Below, one piece after another: positions 1-5,446 of a DNA stretch of 5,446 bases (its first letter is position 1; every line of letters starts with the position of its first letter). The position numbers and the translations under genes are program-made. The stretch is from Candidatus Dojkabacteria bacterium (GTDB lineage: Bacteria; Patescibacteriota; Dojkabacteria; SC72): assembly GCA_012514355.1 (NCBI GenBank), contig JAAZAL010000103.1:1-5446 (forward strand). The letters run 5' to 3'. A model generated the notes under the pieces. It worked only from the letters and a program-made list of their open reading frames with translations, did not search any database and had not been told where the DNA came from.

Positions 1-76
1 AAGAAGTATAGTCAAAAGGAAAATAGAAAGAAAAATAGAAGTAGTTAATATTAGATATTAGGTCAGGAAATATATT

Positions 77-92
77 TTTTACTAAAGTAAAA
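77..92. promoter_or_regulatory. 16-bp perfect dyad upstream of the small plus-strand gene (possible operator)
   Basis: The sequence reads TTTTACT-AA-AGTAAAA, two perfect 7-base inverted arms with a 2-base centre. It ends 28 bases before the ATG at 121. The tiny loop and lack of GC pairs make a transcription terminator unlikely; a binding site for a dimeric regulator is the more natural reading. A weak promoter-like pair (TTTACT at 78-83 and TAAATT at 101-106, 17-base spacing, each matching four of six consensus positions) overlaps it, which would fit an operator position. In DNA this AT-rich such a dyad could arise by chance, so the functional reading is inference. Confidence 0.22.
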
Positions 93-120
93 TGAATTAA
101 TAAATTGTAAGAGTTTGGAA

Positions 121-321
121 ATGATAAAAACAAATAACGAGATTGAGAAATTAAAAGAGTATATATCTGCGTATTTCTCACTGTTAGAAAGGAAGATATC
201 AGAAAAGGACTCAGAGATATTAAAGCTTTTAGAGAAATTAGAGAAAGAGCAAAATAATGAATATATTACCCAATGTATGGATACAAAGGATATTAAAGTG
301 ATCTCTTATCTAGATAACTAA
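121..321 (+). CDS. Small hypothetical coiled-coil protein (66 residues)
   Basis: I do not recognise a family. The protein is lysine- and glutamate-rich with leucine and isoleucine at roughly heptad spacing over residues 6 to 46, so a long amphipathic helix or short coiled coil is expected. A less charged tail of about 20 residues follows, ending ISYLDN. There is no signal peptide, membrane segment or recognisable motif. I chose ATG at 121; an in-frame TTG at 115 would add two residues, but the purine run AAGAG at 109-113 sits at a usable distance from the ATG and too close to the TTG. The stop is one base from the gyrA stop on the other strand, and the short leader suggests separate transcription. 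Glutamate is mostly GAG here (7 of 10), whereas the start of gyrA prefers GAA, so codon use differs somewhat from its neighbour. It could be a chance open frame, but the coherent helical composition and end-to-end fit with gyrA favour a real gene. Confidence 0.5.
   Translation: MIKTNNEIEKLKEYISAYFSLLERKISEKDSEILKLLEKLEKEQNNEYITQCMDTKDIKVISYLDN
306..317. repeat. 12-bp perfect palindrome at the convergent gene ends
   Basis: TTATCTAGATAA is a perfect palindrome with no spacer. It lies within the last codons of the small plus-strand gene and just beyond the gyrA stop. It has no GC-rich stem and no adjoining T-tract, so it does not look like an intrinsic terminator. It may be only a product of the coding sequence (Tyr-Leu-Asp codons) in AT-rich DNA. 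Confidence 0.3.
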
Positions 322-322
322 C

Positions 323-3136
323 TTACAGTATTGCCATTGTAGCTACCTTATCTTCCTCTGCAACATTCATTACTTTTACTCCACTTGTTTGTCTTCCTAA
401 AGTTGGGATAGCGTCGATTGAGGATCTAATTACTTTAGATTTTTCAGATATTACAACTATTTCAGCTTTTGGATGATCAAGTATTCTTGCTACTGAGACC
501 TTACCTGTTTTCTTTGTTACTCTAAATGTAAATATTCCTGTACCCCCTCTTTTCTGTTTAGTATACTCAGAGAGTTTTGTCATTTTCCCATATCCATACT
601 CTGAAAGAGTAAATATTCTATTTTCATTTGCTCTAATTACTCCCATACCAACAATGAAATCAGTGTCAGTTTTAAACTTCATAGCTGTTACTCCTCTAGT
701 ATTTCTTCCTAGAGGTCTAACATCCTTTTCACTAAATCTAATAGATTTTCCCTCAGAAGTGATAAGCAAGATTTCATCATCTCCTGTTGTAGGTTTTACC
801 CATGTAAGTTCATCATTTATTTCTAGTTTTATTGCAGTTAATCCATTTGCTCTTATCTTTTCAAACTGAGAGAGGTCTGTTTTTTTAACAATTCCTCCCT
901 TAGTAACCATTAAGAAATATTTAAAATCTTTTTTAGAAACAACACCTTTGGAATCCTGTTCCTCTTGAATTTCTTCAGAACCCATTACTCCTCCCTTTGG
1001 ATCTCTAGTTAAAATTGAGGTAATTATTTCATTTTGGTCTAACTGTACTAAGTTGATTAGAGGAATGCCCTTTGCAGTTCTACCGTATTCAGGTATTTCA
1101 AAAATTCTAGTACTAAATACTCTCCCTTTATTAGTAAAGAGTAAAAGTTCATCATGTGTATTACAAAGAAGGACATGCTCAATGAAATCTCCCTCTTTAG
1201 TGTCCCCTCCTGAGATACCTTTTCCACCTCTGTGCTGTGTTTGGTATGTTGAAGGAGGTACTCTTTTAACATATCCTGAATGAGTAATTGTAATTAAGGT
1301 TTCTTCTTGAGCAATCATATCTTCCTCAGATATCTCATTAATCTTTCCTTTTACTACCTTTGTTCTTCTTTTATCTGAGTAAGCCTCTTTAATTACCTTT
1401 AAGTCTCTATCAACAATTTCAAGTATTTTATCTTGACTGTCTAAGATTTTGTTGTATTCAATTATATTCTCTTTAGTTTCTTTGTAGTCATTTTCTAATT
1501 TCATTCTCTCCAAAGCTGCTAACCTTCTAAGTTGCATATCTAAGATTGCTTGTGCTTGTACCTCTGTAAACTTAAACTTATCCATTAAGTTTGTTTTAGC
1601 ACTTTCCTGTGTTTTAGAACCTCTAATAGTTGCTATTACTTCATCTAAGAAATCTAGCGCTTTTAGTAAACCTTCAAGGATATGAGCGTGATACCTTGCT
1701 TCTGCTAAATCATATTCATATCTTCTAATTGTTACAGTAATTCTAAATGAGAGGAAAAGCTCTAACATTCTCTTTAGAGAAAGAGTGATAGGTTCTTGCT
1801 CAACCAATGCAATCATATTTGCATTAAAGGTTTTTTGCATTTCTGTATATTTATACAGTTTGTTTAATACAGCCTTTGGTTGTGCATCTTTTTTAAGTAC
1901 TATTACTACTCTAATCCCATCTTTGTTAGATTCATCTCTAATATCTGCAATACCTGTAATCTTTTTATCTCTTACCAAATCAGCCATTTTTTCTATCATA
2001 AAGGCTTTGTTTACTTGGTATGGGACCTCCGTTACTACAATTTGATATCTACCATTTTTACCTTCAACAATTGAAGCTTGAGCTCTTTGTAAGATTCTTC
2101 CTCTTCCTGTTGCATATGCATTTAATATTTCATCTCTATCATATATTGTGCTACCTGTTGGGAAATCTGGTCCAGGTACAATTTCTATTAACTCTTCAGG
2201 TGTAATATCTGATTTAAAATCAGGATATATTACCTCCCCATTTTTTTCTAATCTGTCAGATATCTCCTTGAGCAGTTTTGTACTCTCTGGAGATTTTGTA
2301 TCTATATAGCTTTCTAGATAATCTTCTGGCTTTGAACTTAAGGTTTGAGGAATTACCTCTTTAGCTTCTTTTGATTTTCTTAATTCATTGTAAATAGCTA
2401 CTCCTTCCCATTTGTTTTTTCTTTTAATCATCTCGCATAGAGCATCTATTAACTCTCCGAGATTGTGAGGAGGTATCTGTGTTGCCATACCTACTGCAAT
2501 ACCTTGACTACCGTTAGATAAAAGATTTGGGAAAAGGGCTGGTAATACCGTTGGTTCTAATCTAGTACCATCATAGTTAGGAATAAAGGTAACTGTTCCC
2601 TTGTTTAAATCTTTAAGTAACTCTGGAGAGATTTTACCTAGCCTTGCCTCTGTGTATCTCATTGCTGCAGCGGGGTCTCCATCAATAGAACCGAAGTTTC
2701 CTTGTCCTTGTACTAATATATATCTAGTAGAAAACTCTTGAGCTAATTTTACCAATGTAGGATATACAATACTTTCACCATGAGGATGATAGTTACCAGA
2801 TGTATCACCACAAATCTTTGCACATTTTCTAAAATGAGATGTAGGACTTAGTGCTAAGTCATTCATTGCAACTAGTACTCTTCTTTGAGATGGTTTAAGA
2901 CCATCTTTTACCTCTGGAAGTGCACGAGCAACAATTACAGACATAGAGTAATCTATGTAGTTAGATTTCATTTCATCAACGATAGACCTTATGGCTACCT
3001 CTCCTGGTTTAAATGTGAGATCGAAATCTAAATCAGCATCTTCTTGTATTACATTCTCTGATGGCTGTGCATTTTCTATTTCAATTGTTTCTTCTGCTTT
3101 TATTATTTCTTCTTTATCTGCCATAACTTTATACAT
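323..3136 (-). CDS. gyrA: DNA gyrase subunit A (GyrA), type IIA topoisomerase
   Basis: GyrA cleaves and rejoins both strands of the gate DNA segment and wraps DNA; with GyrB it forms the A2B2 gyrase that negatively supercoils the chromosome in the cytoplasm. Visible in order: acidic extension (residues 1-41); winged-helix region with DGLKPSQRR and HPHGES; catalytic Arg160-Tyr161 in AAMRYTE; GQGNFGSIDGD; Ile213, the intercalating isoleucine, in GIAVGMAT; tower with PGPDFPTG (321-328) and EVPYQVNK; coiled coil and dimer gate with QAQAILDMQLRRL (527-539); then a six-bladed wrapping domain. Blade motifs are QHRGGKG (634-640), YGRTAKG, KIRANG, LGRNTRG, QKRGGTG (861-867) and LGRQTSG. The GyrA-box argues for gyrase over ParC. 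Numbering runs 39 ahead of E. coli up to the tower. Oddities: Glu121 and Pro126 at the E. coli Asp82 and Asp87 positions with Ser122 retained at Ser83; about 70 extra residues near 241-309; no acidic C-terminal tail. The ATG overlaps the gyrB stop; an ATG four codons later (Met5, MADKEE) is an alternative start. Confidence 0.97.
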   Translation of the reverse strand: MYKVMADKEEIIKAEETIEIENAQPSENVIQEDADLDFDLTFKPGEVAIRSIVDEMKSNYIDYSMSVIVARALPEVKDGLKPSQRRVLVAMNDLALSPTSHFRKCAKICGDTSGNYHPHGESIVYPTLVKLAQEFSTRYILVQGQGNFGSIDGDPAAAMRYTEARLGKISPELLKDLNKGTVTFIPNYDGTRLEPTVLPALFPNLLSNGSQGIAVGMATQIPPHNLGELIDALCEMIKRKNKWEGVAIYNELRKSKEAKEVIPQTLSSKPEDYLESYIDTKSPESTKLLKEISDRLEKNGEVIYPDFKSDITPEELIEIVPGPDFPTGSTIYDRDEILNAYATGRGRILQRAQASIVEGKNGRYQIVVTEVPYQVNKAFMIEKMADLVRDKKITGIADIRDESNKDGIRVVIVLKKDAQPKAVLNKLYKYTEMQKTFNANMIALVEQEPITLSLKRMLELFLSFRITVTIRRYEYDLAEARYHAHILEGLLKALDFLDEVIATIRGSKTQESAKTNLMDKFKFTEVQAQAILDMQLRRLAALERMKLENDYKETKENIIEYNKILDSQDKILEIVDRDLKVIKEAYSDKRRTKVVKGKINEISEEDMIAQEETLITITHSGYVKRVPPSTYQTQHRGGKGISGGDTKEGDFIEHVLLCNTHDELLLFTNKGRVFSTRIFEIPEYGRTAKGIPLINLVQLDQNEIITSILTRDPKGGVMGSEEIQEEQDSKGVVSKKDFKYFLMVTKGGIVKKTDLSQFEKIRANGLTAIKLEINDELTWVKPTTGDDEILLITSEGKSIRFSEKDVRPLGRNTRGVTAMKFKTDTDFIVGMGVIRANENRIFTLSEYGYGKMTKLSEYTKQKRGGTGIFTFRVTKKTGKVSVARILDHPKAEIVVISEKSKVIRSSIDAIPTLGRQTSGVKVMNVAEEDKVATMAIL

Positions 3137-5051
3137 CTAAATTAGCTTTTTTAGCATATCTTTGAATAAATCTCCTTCTAGGAGGTACTTCACTTCCCAT
3201 TAACATCTCAAATGTTTTCTCTGCTTCTTCACCATCTTCAATATGTACCTGTTTTAATGCTCTATTCTCTGGATTCATAGTGGTTTCCCATAATTGATCA
3301 GGATTCATTTCTCCTAACCCTTTAAACCTATTAGCTACAGGAGTTTTACCAGCACTCTTAGCCTTTTTAACAAAGGCATCCTTCTCGGAATCATTTAAGA
3401 AGTAATATTTTTTCTTTCCAATTTCTACTTTATGTAAAGGAGGTTGGGCAACATATACATACCCTTGCTCTACTAGTGGTCTAAAGAATCTAAAAAGAAG
3501 AGTCAAGACTAAGGTAGTGATGTGTAAACCATCTACATCCGCGTCACTCATTATTACAATCTTATGATATCTAAGTTTGCCTATATCTAAAGAGGTCCCT
3601 ATCCCTACTCCTAATGCGGTTGTAATATCTTTAAACTCATTATTTCCAAGTACCCTATCTACCCTATACTTATTTGTATTAATTATTTTACCTCTAAGCG
3701 GTAATACAGCTTGTGTATGTCTATCCCTACCCTGTTTAGCACTTCCACCTGCAGAATCGCCTTCTACAATATACAATTCACAATCTTTTGGATCATTACT
3801 AATACAGTCTGCTAATTTACCAGGTAATGTTGTACTTTCTAATGCACTCTTTCTGATTACAGCATCTCTAGCAGCTTTAGCAGCAGCTTTTGCTTTATAT
3901 GAAAGAATAGCTTTATCAACAATAGATTTGGCCTCTTTAGGATGTTCGTCAAAATATGTTAGTAATTCATCTCTTAATACCTTTGTAACAGCGTTTTTAA
4001 CCTCTGGATTATTTAATTTTATTTTTGTTTGACCCTCAAATTGAGGGTCTGTAACCTTTACAGAAACTACAGCAGTAAGACCCTCTCTTACATCATCTCC
4101 GTTTAAAGATGTAGTTAAGCCTTTTAAGAGGTCTGATTTTTGGGCATATGTATTAATTGCACTTGTAAGGGCGGTTCTAAAACCTGCTAAATGAGTTCCA
4201 CCCTCTGGATTGATGATATTGTTTGTATAGCATTTAACATTTTCATCCATTCCGTTTGTATATTGAATAGCTGCTTCAACAACTACTCCCTCATACTCTT
4301 TATTTACATAGAAAGGTATCTCATTGACCATTTTCTCATCAATATTCATAAAGAGGACATATGACTTAATACCATCTTCAAAGTAAAGATCAAAGATTGG
4401 CTTCTCTTTTCCTTCATCTATTCTTTCATCAAGTATTGAGATTCTTAAACCAGCCGTTAAATATGCGTGTTGTCTACACTTCCTAACAATCTCTTTAAAA
4501 TCAAAATCTGTTTCAGTAAAAATATCACTATCAGGCATAAACCTATGTTCGGTTCCTGTTTCATTTTCAATAGAGCCGACCTTTTTTACAGGAGCCTGGG
4601 GAACACCCCTTTTATACTCCTGCTGGTACACACCACCATCTCTTCTTACAGTAGTAATCATCCATTCTGAAAGTGCATTAGTACACTTCATACCTACTCC
4701 ATGTAAACCACCAGATACTTTGTAAGCACCCTCTTCAAATTTCCCTCCAGCGTGCAGATTAGTCATTACAGTCTCTAAAGTAGATACTTTAGTTTGCGAA
4801 TGAATCTCAATTGGAATACCTCTCCCGTTATCCTTAACAGAAAGAGAGCCATCTTTGTGAAGTGTTACCCATATTCTTGTACAATATCCTCCTATTGCTT
4901 CATCAACAGAGTTATCTAATATTTCAGTGAATATATGGTGTAAACCATTTCTATCAGTAGAACCAATATACATAGCAGGTCTCTTTCTTACAGCTTCAAG
5001 CCCTTGTAAGACTTGAATACTAGATGCTTTGTAATCACTTTTAGAAGCCAT
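3129..5051 (-). CDS. gyrB: DNA gyrase subunit B (GyrB), ATPase and TOPRIM subunit
   Basis: GyrB binds and hydrolyses ATP to drive strand passage and supplies the metal-binding TOPRIM half of the cleavage site. The GHKL ATPase domain shows catalytic Glu43 and Mg-binding Asn47 in EILDNSVDEA, Asp74 in DNGRGIP, and the GLHGVG lid (115-120). The transducer carries Gln341 and the ATP-contacting Lys343 in EGQTKIKL. TOPRIM shows Glu430 in VEGDSAGGSAKQGR, PLRGKI, and Asp503/Asp505/Asp507 in SDADVDG. The C-terminal part has RFKGLGEMNPDQLWETTMNP. At 640 residues it is the usual short form, without the roughly 170-residue insert of E. coli GyrB. The first glycine of the usual RPGMYIG is alanine here (RPAMYIG), a tolerated variant. 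The start is well fixed: two codons upstream of the ATG is an in-frame TAG, so no longer product is possible. No good Shine-Dalgarno site precedes it. It is the first gene of gyrB-gyrA. ParE is the alternative, but pairing with a GyrA-box-bearing GyrA argues for gyrase. Confidence 0.97.
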   Translation of the reverse strand: MASKSDYKASSIQVLQGLEAVRKRPAMYIGSTDRNGLHHIFTEILDNSVDEAIGGYCTRIWVTLHKDGSLSVKDNGRGIPIEIHSQTKVSTLETVMTNLHAGGKFEEGAYKVSGGLHGVGMKCTNALSEWMITTVRRDGGVYQQEYKRGVPQAPVKKVGSIENETGTEHRFMPDSDIFTETDFDFKEIVRKCRQHAYLTAGLRISILDERIDEGKEKPIFDLYFEDGIKSYVLFMNIDEKMVNEIPFYVNKEYEGVVVEAAIQYTNGMDENVKCYTNNIINPEGGTHLAGFRTALTSAINTYAQKSDLLKGLTTSLNGDDVREGLTAVVSVKVTDPQFEGQTKIKLNNPEVKNAVTKVLRDELLTYFDEHPKEAKSIVDKAILSYKAKAAAKAARDAVIRKSALESTTLPGKLADCISNDPKDCELYIVEGDSAGGSAKQGRDRHTQAVLPLRGKIINTNKYRVDRVLGNNEFKDITTALGVGIGTSLDIGKLRYHKIVIMSDADVDGLHITTLVLTLLFRFFRPLVEQGYVYVAQPPLHKVEIGKKKYYFLNDSEKDAFVKKAKSAGKTPVANRFKGLGEMNPDQLWETTMNPENRALKQVHIEDGEEAEKTFEMLMGSEVPPRRRFIQRYAKKANLDV

Positions 5052-5094
5052 TATCTATCTGTATAAAATTATTATTCTTTGAAAGCCAAGTTAT

Positions 5095-5124
5095 ATTTTA
5101 ATATATTATGGGATTAAATGCCAA
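5095..5124 (-). promoter_or_regulatory. Candidate sigma-70-type promoter for gyrB-gyrA
   Basis: Reading the minus strand, TTGGCA (5119-5124) matches five of six bases of the -35 consensus, and TAAAAT (5095-5100) matches five of six of the -10 consensus, with an 18-base spacer. Transcription would start near 5088, giving a leader of roughly 35-40 bases before the gyrB ATG. It lies in the 80-base gap after the upstream coiled-coil gene. No terminator for that gene is visible in the gap, so read-through from upstream is also possible. AT-rich DNA produces such matches by chance fairly often. Confidence 0.4.
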
Positions 5125-5131
5125 CGTCTAA

Positions 5132-5446
5132 TTATGTTGTTAATACAATATAAAGTCTCTCAAGCTGTAATCTCTTATTCCCATTTGCTTGGATTCTTTC
5201 TCTTGTTTTTATTACCTCTTTTATATCCCTAGATACTCTATCAATTTTTTCTCCTTTGTCAATTTTTTCCTTCAAAAGATTTTGATATTTTTGTTCTAAT
5301 TCGGTTAATAGTTGGTCAATCTTTTTATTATCTTTAGATATACTCTCAATCTCATTAAAAGCAGTAATTAAATCTTTAGAGAGCAAATCTGCTTGGTTGC
5401 TGTTAACTGTTTTTTCTTTTTCTTGTTGGGAATATATTTTTTGACA
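5132..5446 (-). CDS. 3' end of a gene for a lysine/glutamate-rich coiled-coil protein (start beyond window)
   Basis: The frame is open from the right window edge to a TAA at 5132-5134, giving the last 104 residues of a protein whose start is not in view. No ATG occurs in this frame. The only internal start candidate is a TTG at 5386 with no ribosome site, and the 20 codons before it (reading CQKIYSQQEKEK and on) are also open, so a partial gene is the better reading. The segment is highly charged with regular leucine/isoleucine spacing (for example IDQLLTELEQKYQNLLKEKI), typical of a long helix or coiled coil. There is no transmembrane segment or known motif, and I do not recognise the family. 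It ends 80 bases before gyrB in the same direction and might be co-transcribed with it. Confidence 0.55.
   Translation of the reverse strand, partial: CQKIYSQQEKEKTVNSNQADLLSKDLITAFNEIESISKDNKKIDQLLTELEQKYQNLLKEKIDKGEKIDRVSRDIKEVIKTRERIQANGNKRLQLERLYIVLTT

Noticed and set aside
20..40. Short direct repeat AAAATAGAA at 20-28 and 32-40
   Set aside because: Only two 9-base copies in A-rich sequence; expected by chance or from lysine/arginine-rich codons.
1..61. Possible C-terminal tail of an upstream plus-strand gene, either the frame ending at TAA 46-48 (KKYSQKENRKKNRSS) or the frame ending at TAG 59-61
   Set aside because: Two frames are open from the edge and both give lysine/arginine-rich peptides. 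With so few codons neither can be supported, and low-complexity A-rich DNA gives such tails by chance.
1785..2205. Several overlapping plus-strand open frames of 60-86 codons opposite gyrA
   Set aside because: All are antisense shadows of strongly conserved gyrA sequence; their phenylalanine/leucine/isoleucine-rich translations reflect the lysine- and glutamate-rich coding strand.
323..3136. Reading the gene as parC (topoisomerase IV) instead of gyrA
   Set aside because: The C-terminal domain has six blades and a near-canonical GyrA-box in blade 1, and the partner is a gyrB with intact GyrB-type motifs.
3171..3179. Strong purine-rich Shine-Dalgarno-like run AGAAGGAGA on the minus strand upstream of gyrA
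   Set aside because: It is about 34 bases from the gyrA ATG, too far to act as its ribosome site, and it encodes conserved GyrB residues near the C-terminus (PPRRRFIQ).
3577..4032. A 151-codon plus-strand open frame
   Set aside because: It lies entirely antisense to the conserved TOPRIM and transducer coding part of gyrB and looks like a mirror of that gene's codon pattern (hydrophobic, serine/leucine-rich), with no motif of its own.
5058..5066. A DnaA-box-like site, TTATACAGA on the minus strand, close to gyrB
   Set aside because: It has one mismatch to TTATNCACA and stands alone; a replication origin would show a cluster of boxes, and dnaA or dnaN is not visible nearby.

Overview
This window is dominated by a DNA gyrase operon, gyrB followed by gyrA, on the minus strand. 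The two genes fill about 4.7 kb of the 5.4 kb. The sequence is AT-rich. Every stop codon I can assign to a gene is TAA. Tryptophan is encoded by TGG at the positions checked and no in-frame TGA occurs, so the standard bacterial code applies and a UGA-recoded lineage is excluded. The gyrase is of the short bacterial type: GyrB has about 640 residues and lacks the large insert found in E. coli GyrB. GyrA carries unusual extra segments. Low GC, tight packing with overlapping genes, weak or absent Shine-Dalgarno sites and lysine-rich small proteins suggest a streamlined low-GC bacterium. Candidate Phyla Radiation/Patescibacteria is my low-confidence guess; a Firmicutes-like organism is not excluded.

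Layout from left to right: (1) 1-120, an AT-rich stretch that may include the last codons of an upstream plus-strand gene and holds a 16-bp dyad; (2) 121-321, a small plus-strand gene for a coiled-coil protein of 66 residues, unknown function; (3) 323-3136, gyrA on the minus strand, ending one base from the small gene's stop codon, so the two genes converge tail to tail; (4) 3129-5051, gyrB on the minus strand, overlapping the gyrA start by 8 bases; (5) 5052-5131, a short spacer with a plausible promoter for gyrBA; (6) 5132-5446, the 3' end of a minus-strand gene for a lysine/glutamate-rich coiled-coil protein whose start lies beyond the right edge.

GyrB (ATPase and TOPRIM subunit) and GyrA (DNA cleavage and wrapping subunit) form the A2B2 gyrase that introduces negative supercoils using ATP. 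All catalytic residues looked for are present. The GyrA C-terminal domain has a GyrA-box, which identifies this as gyrase rather than topoisomerase IV. The notable points are a non-canonical quinolone-determining region (proline at the E. coli Asp87 position), an insertion of about 70 residues in the GyrA tower region, a second GyrA-box-like motif in blade 5, and an acidic N-terminal extension. I found no mobile element, CRISPR array, RNA gene or clear new multi-gene system.
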